Part shown: in pieces, positions 1 through 7,307 of the stretch | How positions within the stretch are numbered: the stretch's first letter is position 1 | Layout of the letters: each line of letters opens with the position of its first letter | NCBI GenBank assembly: GCA_021735645.1 | Contig: JAIPGP010000043.1 | Coordinates: 1-32,164 of the forward strand | DNA from: Candidatus Cloacimonadota bacterium | GTDB taxonomy: Bacteria; Cloacimonadota; Cloacimonadia; Cloacimonadales; TCS61 | DNA length: 32,164 bases | Direction: 5' to 3' | Position numbers and translations under genes: made by a program | Notes under the pieces: model-generated | Database searches by the model: none | Told to the model about the DNA's origin: nothing | What the model saw: the letters and a program-made list of their open reading frames with translations, nothing else

Positions 1-119
1 GTTCAAAAATAAAATGCTCATTCTCGAGCAAAAATGTCAATTTTGAATATTGACCCTATTTTAACAAAGATGTGCACTTAATGTGCCTAATATAGATTTT
101 GCTCTTTATAATTCAATTA
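1..119. other. Left-edge AT-rich sequence with nested inverted repeat
   Basis: No gene is visible. An inverted repeat spans 2-47: the outer arms TTCAAAA (2-8) and TTTTGAA (41-47) enclose inner arms TGCTC (15-19) and GAGCA (26-30). It could be the end of a terminator or element lying to the left, but no T-run follows directly and the sequence is cut by the window edge. Confidence 0.3.
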
Positions 120-262
120 CTTAGATTAAACAGTCTCATAATTCCCCTTTTTATTTGCTAAATATCAAATTCCCCCATCTCCCAAATATTCCAGTCCATA
201 TTGTCAATATTGTCCATAAAGCCCATTATAAAACCATTATCCGTGCAAATCAGTGAAATCCA

Positions 263-298
263 CCTGCCATATCGAACCTTGTTCGTAAGTGGTGGCTA
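263..298. repeat. Palindromic repeat, copy 1 (CGAAC-CTT-GTTCG)
   Basis: A perfect inverted repeat CGAAC/GTTCG with a CTT loop lies at 273-285. It is flanked by CCTGCCAT on the left and GTGGTGG then CTAAA on the right, so the stem can extend imperfectly. A second copy with the same flanks lies at 495-532. Confidence 0.65.
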
Positions 299-494
299 AA
301 TCTTAACCTGAATTAGTGAATTAAAATCCCCAAAGTAAGAAACCTTTTTATGAATTCCTTGATTTACTTCTTTTTATATTCCTTTTATTTCTTCTTCTAA
401 TCATATAATAATAATAATAAACACTCTCTATTTCACTATTTCACCTGCTGGAAAACAACCTCAGTACATTTCTCTGTGATCTCTGTGCCCTCTG

Positions 495-532
495 CCTGCC
501 ATGTCGAACCTTGTTCGTACAATGGTGGTAAA
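495..532. repeat. Palindromic repeat, copy 2 (CGAAC-CTT-GTTCG)
   Basis: Second copy of the 263-298 element. The identical core CGAAC-CTT-GTTCG is at 505-517, with CCTGCCATG on the left and ATGGTGG then TAAA on the right. The left and right flanks can pair (CCAT with ATGG), giving a longer hairpin than in copy 1. Confidence 0.65.
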
Positions 533-1041
533 ATAACCGTATTGCATTCTCTTCTAATTTTCCATTTTCAATTTTCAATTTTCAATTAATCTCCTTCCCT
601 CTGGATTTCGCAAAATAGTTTCCCCTTTAGCCAAAGATAATTCACTAATTCACCCAGCAGCCAAATATATTCCAGTTCGTTTTGTTAGTCTTGTTAGTTG
701 CTAAATAATCTTACATTACATTCCTCTGTGATCTCCGTGCCCTCTGTGGTAAATATCTTTACATTACATTCCAGTTCGCGCTTGTTCGCGTTTGTTCGCG
801 GCTAAATATCTTACATTTCATTATATTACATTCCAATTCACCATTCACTAATCACTGTTCACATATTAAAAATTCACATTCAATTTTACATTTTACATTT
901 TCAATTTTCAATTACGAAGTACTCCCTGTGGCTCCCCTGTGGCTTCTATCATAATATCCATCACAGAAAAAAGTTGTTCTTCATAACTCTTCAAATAATA
1001 ATAAGTTACACCATTATTAGTATAAATGTATAATATTTAAC

Positions 1042-1073
1042 TTGACAAGATATTGCCATCACTTAAATATTGT
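1042..1073 (+). promoter_or_regulatory. Candidate promoter of the 1187 gene
   Basis: A perfect -35 TTGACA (1042-1047) is followed after 17 bases by AAATAT (1065-1070), with TATTGT three bases further on as an alternative -10. Just downstream is a 10-bp palindrome GTAAGCTTAC (1078-1087), which could bind a regulator. This is a motif match only; the -10 is weak. Confidence 0.4.
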
Positions 1074-1120
1074 AAACGTAAGCTTACATTAGTAGTTGTT
1101 TATCTTAAATCGTTCACCCT

Positions 1121-1162
1121 GTCAGCAGCAACAGAATTATTGGGGAATAATGATCTGCTGAC
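1121..1162 (+). promoter_or_regulatory. Nested leader hairpin before the 1187 gene
   Basis: Outer arms GTCAGCAG (1121-1128) and CTGCTGAC (1155-1162) are perfectly complementary. Inside them ATTATT (1136-1141) and AATAAT (1146-1151) pair around a GGGG loop (1142-1145). The structure ends ten bases before the Shine-Dalgarno GAAAGGAG (1172-1179), so it would form in the 5' UTR without covering the ribosome site. It may stabilise the message or be a protein or ligand site. Confidence 0.5.
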
Positions 1163-1186
1163 GCAACACACGAAAGGAGCCTCATA

Positions 1187-1666
1187 ATGAAGGCAAAACT
1201 TGTAACCCCATATCGCACCGTAACCGGTCGCGATGGAGAAAAAGTGGCTTATGGCTGGTTAAACCTGGATGTCACTTTTCTACGTCAATACACTGTACCC
1301 GACAATCCGACAGGCGAAGCTGCATTCGCCTCCAAAACAACCGCTGTTATCGATACCTGGAAGGATGCTTCCGAAGGCTTTGTCAATGACATCATCACCT
1401 ATACGCAAGCCTGGAATGAAACTCAGCTTGATGGACGCACTCAAATCCCTTACAACAAGCTCAATATCTTCCTTAAAGCCTGCTTTGCAGTTGCTAAGCT
1501 CTCTGCTTTTGATATTTCCACCCTTACTGTGGATAATTTCGGTGGTGAGGCTGGCGACCTGCTGGGCACAGCAGAGCCAAATGTAGGAAATCTGATCACT
1601 GCTGCCGGTATGCCGGCTTGCGGTCTTGACCTTGAAACCCTGGACAGCTCTATAGAGACTGTTTAA
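1187..1666 (+). CDS. Small orphan protein of unknown function
   Basis: Encodes 159 residues that I do not recognise as a named family. A strong Shine-Dalgarno GAAAGGAG (1172-1179) stands seven bases before the ATG, and a promoter-like site, a structured leader and a terminator frame the gene, so it is probably a real, well-expressed single-gene unit. There is no signal peptide or membrane segment. The N-terminal part has a layout of basic/aromatic residues, then R-Q-Y-x-V-P-D-N-P-T-G (about 33-43), then a Trp-containing helix (VIDTWKDA, about 54-61) and AWNE (about 75-78). This resembles the R-x-Y-x-x-P-x-N-P-x-T...W...W-N pattern of many small uncharacterised bacterial and phage-associated proteins; that likeness comes from memory and is weak. 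The C-terminal third is acidic and Gly/Ala rich. It sits alone between repeat-rich non-coding stretches. Confidence 0.8.
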   Translation: MKAKLVTPYRTVTGRDGEKVAYGWLNLDVTFLRQYTVPDNPTGEAAFASKTTAVIDTWKDASEGFVNDIITYTQAWNETQLDGRTQIPYNKLNIFLKACFAVAKLSAFDISTLTVDNFGGEAGDLLGTAEPNVGNLITAAGMPACGLDLETLDSSIETV

Positions 1667-1691
1667 AAAAAGGGGCGGAAGCCCCTTTTTT
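1666..1691 (+). terminator. Rho-independent terminator of the 1187 gene
   Basis: GGGGC (1672-1676) and GCCCC (1681-1685) pair around a GGAA tetraloop (1677-1680). An A-run on the left pairs with a T-run of six (1686-1691). It begins at the TAA stop. The A- and T-runs make it potentially active on either strand. Confidence 0.9.
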
Positions 1692-1918
1692 AATTTTGAA
1701 TTATGAGTTTTTAATGAAATGTAATGTAATCAGACAAGGGATGGTCTGGGTACGCATTTTCACATCTTCCCATTTTCTCATATTCCATTTAATCGTCTCC
1801 CGTCTCCCCATCTCCCGTCTCCCCTTCCCCCCTCTCCCATCTCCCCATTGTCCGCAATCTTTCAGTAACTAAATCAGGGAAATTTGTTAATTCTGTGGCA
1901 ACAGTAAAAAAAAAAGAC
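1692..1918. repeat. Gene-free stretch with pyrimidine-rich tandem words
   Basis: No gene is visible. From 1794 to 1847 the plus strand is almost pure C/T, made of variants of CGTCTCCC and CATCTCCC. A related word (CCCCCATCTCCC) occurs at 172-183 in the first repeat field, and ATGTAATGTAAT near 1722 is the inverse of the TTACATTACATT links there. The stretch therefore looks like part of the same repeat vocabulary on the other side of the orphan gene. Confidence 0.6.
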
Positions 1919-1983
1919 TTGACTGGTTTAGTGTGTTGGTTAATTAAGACACCGGTCAGTGCGAGACGATTTCGTACCGAAAT
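1919..1983 (+). promoter_or_regulatory. Candidate promoter and operator of the ABC/M1 operon
   Basis: TTGACT (1919-1924) and TAATTA (1941-1946) are spaced by 16 bases. TGACTGG (1920-1926) and CCGGTCA (1952-1958) form an imperfect inverted repeat around the -10. Downstream, ATTTCG (1969-1974) and CGAAAT (1978-1983) pair around a three-base loop. Together they suggest a regulated start site, but no regulator gene lies next to it. Confidence 0.4.
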
Positions 1984-2023
1984 ATGAGAATTGAATTTTA
2001 TAAAAATATTTGCTGGAGGGATT

Positions 2024-2917
2024 ATGTGTGGATCATTGAAGATCGTGGGATTGAGTAAGACTTATAGTAATGACGTGCAGGCACTATCAGATATAAATCT
2101 GGAGATCAAGGCAGGTATGTTTGGTCTTTTGGGGCCTAATGGAGCAGGTAAATCAACATTGATGCGGACAATTGCCACTTTACAGGAGCCTGATACAGGA
2201 ACAATATTTCTGGGAGATGTGGACGTGATCAAGCAGAAAGTGGAAATACGCAGGCGATTAGGTTATTTACCTCAGGAATTTGGGTTTTATCCCAAAGTGA
2301 GTGCCTGGGATATGCTGGATCATTTTGCCTCGCTAAAGGGAATATCCCGGAGTAAAGAGCGCAAGGCAGTAATAGGTGGGCTTTTGCAGAAGGTTCATTT
2401 ATATGAGCACCGCAAGAAGCGTTTGGGTGGATATTCCGGTGGCATGAGGCAGCGTTTTGGAATTGCCCAGGCATTGATAGGCGATCCTGATCTGATCATA
2501 GTGGATGAGCCTACTGCCGGACTTGATCCTAAGGAACGTAATCATTTTCATAACCTGCTAAGTGAGATAGGAGAAAATAAAATAGTGATCTTATCTACTC
2601 ATATAGTAGAAGATGTGAGCGAGTTATGCCAGGAAATGGCAATAATTCACAAAGGCAGAGTATTGATGCAGGGTAATCCTTTAGAAGCAGTAGCAGCAAT
2701 ACGAGGTAAGATGTGGAAGAAACTGATCGAGAAAGCAGAAACCCGCGATTATCAGGGCAGGTATAAGATAAGTTCTACCAGGCTGCAGGCAGGCAGGCAG
2801 CAGATAAATGTATATAGTGAGCAAAATCCGGGTGAAGGCTTCATCAGTAAGGATGCCAATCTGGAGGATGTATATTTTACGGCAATACCTTCTGACGAGA
2901 TAGCTGAGGGGGTATAA
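2024..2917 (+). CDS. ABC transporter ATP-binding protein
   Basis: Cytoplasmic ATPase of an ABC-2 type exporter. Counting from the ATG at 2024, it has Walker A GPNGAGKST (37-45), a Q-loop glutamine at 84, signature YSGGM (137-141), Walker B LIIVDEP (157-163) and the switch histidine H193. The reading frame is also open from a TTG at 1991. I prefer the ATG because GGAGGG (2015-2020) lies just upstream and family members normally start close to this point. About 297 residues is usual for this class. Its stop codon overlaps the start of the permease gene by one base (TAATG), so the two are translationally coupled and surely form one transporter. The substrate cannot be read from the sequence. The last 60 or so residues are a less conserved tail. 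Confidence 0.93.
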   Translation: MCGSLKIVGLSKTYSNDVQALSDINLEIKAGMFGLLGPNGAGKSTLMRTIATLQEPDTGTIFLGDVDVIKQKVEIRRRLGYLPQEFGFYPKVSAWDMLDHFASLKGISRSKERKAVIGGLLQKVHLYEHRKKRLGGYSGGMRQRFGIAQALIGDPDLIIVDEPTAGLDPKERNHFHNLLSEIGENKIVILSTHIVEDVSELCQEMAIIHKGRVLMQGNPLEAVAAIRGKMWKKLIEKAETRDYQGRYKISSTRLQAGRQQINVYSEQNPGEGFISKDANLEDVYFTAIPSDEIAEGV

Positions 2918-5900
2918 TGTTTGGGCATGTATTCAGTTTTGAGCTTAAGTACCGGTTCAGCAAATTATCCACCTGGATTTTTTTTGCCATATTCTTATTG
3001 CGGGGTGTGATATTGATAAATGCTCTGGGTGGAGCATTTACAGGTGCACGGATAATGCTCAGTTCCGAGAAAGTAAACCTTAATTCACCTTTCACCAATC
3101 AGTTAATGATAACAATATTCGGCTTATTCGGGATATTTATTGTTGCATCTGTGATGGGATTCAGTATTTATCGGGATTTTGAGTATAATACCTATCCGCT
3201 GTTTTTTACTAAACCCATAAGCAAAGCGTCTTATCTGCTGGGCAGGTATTTTGCCAACGCCGTGATCCTGTCCTTTATTTTGTCAGGAATCGGTTTAGGA
3301 TTGCTGGCAGGTCAATTTTCTCCCTGGCTGGATAAATCGATGTTTGGACCGGTAAATCTGTTTTCTTATATTTATCCCTATTTAGTGAATATATTGCCAA
3401 ATGTGTTATTTTCGGGAGCGATCTTTTTCTCTCTGGCATTTGCCACACGAAAAATGCTGCCGGTATATATCGCCGGTATCGTGATCTTTGTGGGTTATTT
3501 TATTGCGGTTTCGCTGTTTGGTCGTTTGGAGATGAAAGAGCTTTCTGCTTTGCTTGATCCTTTGGGAATGAATGCCATCCAAATAGTCACAGAGAATTTT
3601 TCCATAGCGGAGCGGAATACAAAACTACCGCCTTTTACAGGATTACTTTTACTAAACCGTCTGCTCTGGCTGTGTGCGGGTGGAGTGCTGATGCTGATAA
3701 CGTATTTGAAATTCAAATTCAGTCAGACTATAGTGCCTGGCAGCTCTAAAAAAGAGAAAGTTACTGAGACCAGTTATAAATTGATAACTATACCAGCAGT
3801 AAAAAGTGATTATTCGTGGCAGCAGAATCTGCGGCAATATCTTAGCTTTATCAAGCTGGAATTTAAAGAGATCGTCAGCAGTGCAAATTTTATCGCAATA
3901 ATGTTTGCCGGCATAATAATGCTGGTAGTATCATTATTTCAAAGTGGCAGGCTCTATGAAACACAGGTGCTGCCCCTCACTTATAACGTGATAGCCGTAA
4001 TCAACAGTAATTTTGCCATGATCTCGCTGATCATCCTGCTCATATACACGGGTGAGACCCTGTGGAAAGCCAGGGAACATAAAATGGACGGGATACTGGA
4101 CAGTCAGCCGATCCCTGACTGGGTATATCTGTTTTCCAAATTCACAGCTTTGATGCTGGTGCAGCTATGCATATTATTAATAGCCAGTGGACTGGGGATC
4201 ATATATCAAAATTATAAGGGTTTCGATCAGATCAATCTGGGATTATATACTGCAAATCTGGGTTTGAGCATGGTGCAGATATTGCTGTATGGAGCTTTGA
4301 TCTTTGTAGTGCATATACTGGCAAATAATAAATTTGCCGGTCATGCTTTAGCGATAGGAGCATATTTTTTGTTCAGGTTTATCGGGTCTTTAGGGTTGGA
4401 GCACCCTCTATTCAGTTATGGACGCGGTGGAGGCTGGATATATTCGGATATGAATGGCTTTGGTAATACTTTGCAGCGGTGGGGCAGTTACCGGATATAC
4501 TGGGGTTTTCTGGCAGCAATATTTCTGGTGATCAGTTTATTATTTTATCCCCGGGGCATGGATCGGCACTTCCGGCAGAGATGGCAGATATTTAAGCAGA
4601 AGTTTGGCAGAGCACCAAAAATATCATTTCTGATACTGCTGATCGGGTTTATAGGTATGGGCAGCTATATTTATTATAATGAAAATGAGATAGGAGATTT
4701 TAAACGGACCAAGACTAGAGAGCTGGAGCAGGTAAATTTTGAGAACACTTATAAACACTATGATGGCATAGCTCAGCCGCGTTATACTGATGTGTATGTG
4801 GAAGCAGACATTTATCCGGAGGATTACCGGGCAGAAATACAGGGAAAAATGCAGGCACTAAACAAGACATCAGAAGCAATAGATTCACTGGTTGTTATCT
4901 TTAATACAGATCTGGATTATGATTATTTTTCATTGGATAGAGAATACCGGGCGAATGTGGCAGATAGTGATTATGGATTTTTTACCTATATCTTTATGGA
5001 GCCATTATTACCGGGTGAAAGCTTGATGATCGAGTATAACTGCAGTATTGAGCAAAAGGGATTCTTTTCTTCCACAAGCGTTGTTGAAAATGGCACATTC
5101 TTTAACAGCATGACATTTTTCCCGCATTTGGGTTATTCAGATAATTATGAATTGATGAGCGAAGAGAAGAGGGAAAAGTATGAACTGGAGCCTAAACTGC
5201 GGATGGCAAAAGTAGATGATGAAGAAGCCAGAATGAATACCTATATCAGTGATGATGCAGACTGGGTGAATTATGAAGCAGTGCTATCCACCAGCAGTGA
5301 CCAGACAGCTATCACACCGGGGTATCTGCAAAAAGAATGGCAGGAAAAAGATAGAAAATATTTCCATTATAAAATGGACCATCCAGTGATGAACTTCTTC
5401 TGCTATGTTTCTGCCAGATATGAAGAGAAGCACCAGACCTGGCAGAATCCGGCTGGTGAAGATGTGGAACTCACTGTGTATTATGACCACAAGCATCCTT
5501 ATAATGTCGATAGAATGCTGAAAGCTTTGAACTGCGGACTGGATTACTACAGCACGAATTTTGGAGCTTATCCGGACAGGCAGGTGAGAGTGCTGGAATT
5601 TCCCCGCTATTCTTCTTATGCCCAGAGCTTTGTGAACACTATTCCATATTCTGAAAGTGTTGGATTCGTAGCAGACGTGCAGGAAGGCAAGGATGATATT
5701 GATTATCCATTCTTTGTGACAGCTCATGAACTGGGGCATCAATGGTGGGCACATCAGGTGATAGGTGCCAATGTGCAGGGTTGCGTATTGATGAGTGAGG
5801 CATTAGCACAATACAGTGCTTTAATGGTGATGGAAAAGGAATACGGCAAGCACCAGATCGGCAAGTTCCTGAAGCATGAGCTAAGTTCCTATTTAATGGG

Positions 5901-6558
5901 CAGAGGCACAGAATCAAGAGAAGAGCTGCCTTTGTATCTAGTGGAGAATCAGCAGTATATCCACTATAATAAAGGAGCTATCACCATGTATGCTCTGCGG
6001 GACTATTGTGGTGAGAAACAGGTGAATAAAGCTTTGAAAAACTACCTGCAGGCAACAGCCTATCAGCAGCCGCCATATACTAATTCACTGGAATTTATGC
6101 AGTATATAGAACCTGCTGTACCTGACAGCATGAACTATATTTTAGATGACTGGTTCCGTAAGATCACACTTTTCAGCAATAAGATGAAAAAAGCGGAATG
6201 CGTGCAGGAAGGCAAACGCAAATACCGCATTGACCTGGAATTTGAGACAGCAAAATATTATGCTGACGGCATGGGCAAAGAAACAGAAGCAGAGATGAAT
6301 GATCTGGTGGAAATTGTGATCATGGGCAATGCTTATGTAAATGGTGTGCAGGTGGAAAAGCCTATCTACAGGCATAAACATCGACTAAGTAGCGGAGAGC
6401 ATCAATTGACTGTTTATACAAAGCGACTGCCTTCTCAAGCAGCAATTGATGGCATGTATAAGCTTATTGACAAGAATATGTGGGATAATATGATCAAAGT
6501 GGAAATAACCGGAAGTTTAAAGCAGGATGGAGAAAACCAGCCGGAAGGAGAATTGTAA
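2917..6558 (+). CDS. ABC-2 permease fused to periplasmic M1 metallopeptidase
   Basis: A 1213-residue fusion. The first ~590 residues hold about a dozen hydrophobic segments in two sets (roughly 19-265 and 322-586), each like an ABC-2 permease half. The rest is soluble and should face the periplasm. That part is an M1 (gluzincin) peptidase: HELGH at 937-941 supplies two zinc ligands and the catalytic Glu938, Glu961 (in MSEALAQYS) is the third ligand, and Tyr1017 in YNKG matches the transition-state tyrosine. Nineteen residues separate HExxH from the third ligand, one more than in PepN or LTA4 hydrolase. No GAMEN motif is visible; FPRYSSYAQSF occupies the equivalent stretch. Such permease/aminopeptidase fusions are known mainly from Bacteroidetes-like genomes, always beside an ABC ATPase as here. 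Exported peptides may be its substrates; this is not shown. Confidence 0.92.
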   Translation: MFGHVFSFELKYRFSKLSTWIFFAIFLLRGVILINALGGAFTGARIMLSSEKVNLNSPFTNQLMITIFGLFGIFIVASVMGFSIYRDFEYNTYPLFFTKPISKASYLLGRYFANAVILSFILSGIGLGLLAGQFSPWLDKSMFGPVNLFSYIYPYLVNILPNVLFSGAIFFSLAFATRKMLPVYIAGIVIFVGYFIAVSLFGRLEMKELSALLDPLGMNAIQIVTENFSIAERNTKLPPFTGLLLLNRLLWLCAGGVLMLITYLKFKFSQTIVPGSSKKEKVTETSYKLITIPAVKSDYSWQQNLRQYLSFIKLEFKEIVSSANFIAIMFAGIIMLVVSLFQSGRLYETQVLPLTYNVIAVINSNFAMISLIILLIYTGETLWKAREHKMDGILDSQPIPDWVYLFSKFTALMLVQLCILLIASGLGIIYQNYKGFDQINLGLYTANLGLSMVQILLYGALIFVVHILANNKFAGHALAIGAYFLFRFIGSLGLEHPLFSYGRGGGWIYSDMNGFGNTLQRWGSYRIYWGFLAAIFLVISLLFYPRGMDRHFRQRWQIFKQKFGRAPKISFLILLIGFIGMGSYIYYNENEIGDFKRTKTRELEQVNFENTYKHYDGIAQPRYTDVYVEADIYPEDYRAEIQGKMQALNKTSEAIDSLVVIFNTDLDYDYFSLDREYRANVADSDYGFFTYIFMEPLLPGESLMIEYNCSIEQKGFFSSTSVVENGTFFNSMTFFPHLGYSDNYELMSEEKREKYELEPKLRMAKVDDEEARMNTYISDDADWVNYEAVLSTSSDQTAITPGYLQKEWQEKDRKYFHYKMDHPVMNFFCYVSARYEEKHQTWQNPAGEDVELTVYYDHKHPYNVDRMLKALNCGLDYYSTNFGAYPDRQVRVLEFPRYSSYAQSFVNTIPYSESVGFVADVQEGKDDIDYPFFVTAHELGHQWWAHQVIGANVQGCVLMSEALAQYSALMVMEKEYGKHQIGKFLKHELSSYLMGRGTESREELPLYLVENQQYIHYNKGAITMYALRDYCGEKQVNKALKNYLQATAYQQPPYTNSLEFMQYIEPAVPDSMNYILDDWFRKITLFSNKMKKAECVQEGKRKYRIDLEFETAKYYADGMGKETEAEMNDLVEIVIMGNAYVNGVQVEKPIYRHKHRLSSGEHQLTVYTKRLPSQAAIDGMYKLIDKNMWDNMIKVEITGSLKQDGENQPEGEL

Positions 6559-7259
6559 TGAGAATAAGTATGATTATCGCGTTATTGCTGATTCTGCTGA
6601 CATTGCAGGCAGATGACAGCTCAGATGAGTTATGGCAGAAAGCCAAAGCAATAGCTGAAGCTAACTGGAACTGGGTAGCTGGCGAAATGGAGCTAAACGT
6701 ATCTGTTCTGGATGATAATTCTTCAGAGCTGATGACCAGCTCACTGATGTTCAGCTATGAACTGGAAGATGGCGAAATATGTGGCTACTATGAAGGAGGA
6801 ACCCGATCAGGAGACCTGATCCCGGAAAGCGATCAGGTTGTGCAGCAGATGCTTAGCCAAGATATGCTGCCGGACAGCAGCTCGATTTTTTATAATAATG
6901 CAGACTGGGGTCTGGAAGTGAAACGCACTGGCAATACTGATAAAATAGCAAAGCGGCAATGTGCTGAATTTGAATTTAAAGGCAATAGACCCGGAGAAGA
7001 TGACCAGCCAATCCCAATGGAGGGAAGTGTCTGGCTGGAACTTGAAACAGGCATCCCGGTATTTATGACTCAAACCATTTACCCGCCTGTAGAAATGGTG
7101 AATAAAGTTGAGAATAAGGTCACTTATCAATATAAAAAAGAGGCACTAACCATTAAAAAACTGGAATCTATCACTTCTGCTGAGGCAATGGGACAGAAAG
7201 TGCGCATGAAACAGGTAGCCAAGTTCAATAAATACTGGCGTTATATAGAGGAAGATTGA
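6558..7259 (+). CDS. Small exported protein of the ABC/M1 operon
   Basis: Encodes 233 residues. The N-terminus is a signal peptide (basic start, hydrophobic core about 4-17, then QADDS), with no lipobox Cys, so the product should be periplasmic. The start overlaps the stop of the fusion gene by one base (TAATG), so it belongs to the same transcript. The mature part is acidic and probably beta-rich. GSVWLELETGIPVFM (about residues 155-169) resembles the strand-turn W-x-D/E-x-x-T-G-x-P of LolA-like and outer-membrane lipoprotein-sorting folds, so a lipid- or peptide-binding periplasmic partner is possible. That is a weak, fold-level guess, and I do not recognise a named family. Confidence 0.85.
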   Translation: MRISMIIALLLILLTLQADDSSDELWQKAKAIAEANWNWVAGEMELNVSVLDDNSSELMTSSLMFSYELEDGEICGYYEGGTRSGDLIPESDQVVQQMLSQDMLPDSSSIFYNNADWGLEVKRTGNTDKIAKRQCAEFEFKGNRPGEDDQPIPMEGSVWLELETGIPVFMTQTIYPPVEMVNKVENKVTYQYKKEALTIKKLESITSAEAMGQKVRMKQVAKFNKYWRYIEED

Positions 7260-7274
7260 TCTGAAAGTGTAAAT

Positions 7275-7302
7275 ATAGGGAAGTCCTGATGGACTTCCCT
7301 AT
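7275..7302. terminator. Bidirectional terminator between convergent genes
   Basis: A perfect 12-bp stem, ATAGGGAAGTCC (7275-7286) with its complement (7291-7302), closes a TGAT loop. It lies in the 48-base gap between the plus-strand ABC/M1 operon and the minus-strand asparaginase gene, so it can serve both. The T-run on the plus side is short (CTTATTC), so termination may be partial. Confidence 0.8.
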
Positions 7303-7307
7303 CTTAT

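Larger units (their letters stand above)
120..915. repeat. Mosaic of short diverged repeat modules
   Basis: This gene-free stretch is built from several short modules, each a slightly varied triple echo of a 6-12 base word. Examples are TTCGCG repeated three times (about 773-801), TTGTTAGT-type words (677-699), TTGTC/CATATTG words (193-216), CTCTGTGATCTC and CTCTGTG words (471-494 and 723-748), and TCAATTT repeated three times (565-587, again near 899-911). Several modules share flanks: ATTCCAGT on the left (188, 669, 768) and CTAAAT or GTAAAT on the right. TTACATTACATT links recur at 711 and 760. No ORF of convincing length crosses it. The modules read more naturally on the minus strand (for example CACAGAGG and GCGAAC words). 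Confidence 0.75.

Noticed and set aside
120-915. CRISPR array
   Set aside because: Repeats are unlike one another, very short and irregularly spaced; there is no constant repeat with unique spacers and no cas gene.
1269-1586. 105-codon frame inside the 1187 gene, same strand, other frame
   Set aside because: It is a shadow of the 1187 gene, which has the Shine-Dalgarno and the terminator; Ser/Leu/Pro-rich composition is typical of out-of-frame reading.
5725-5739. Treating the permease-peptidase gene as two fused genes caused by an assembly error
   Set aside because: The frame is continuous over 1213 codons with no disruption, and the same fusion architecture is known in other bacteria.
5284-5754. 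156-codon frame antisense to the M1 peptidase
   Set aside because: The opposite strand encodes the conserved zinc site in a strong frame; the antisense protein has no motif and no start signal.
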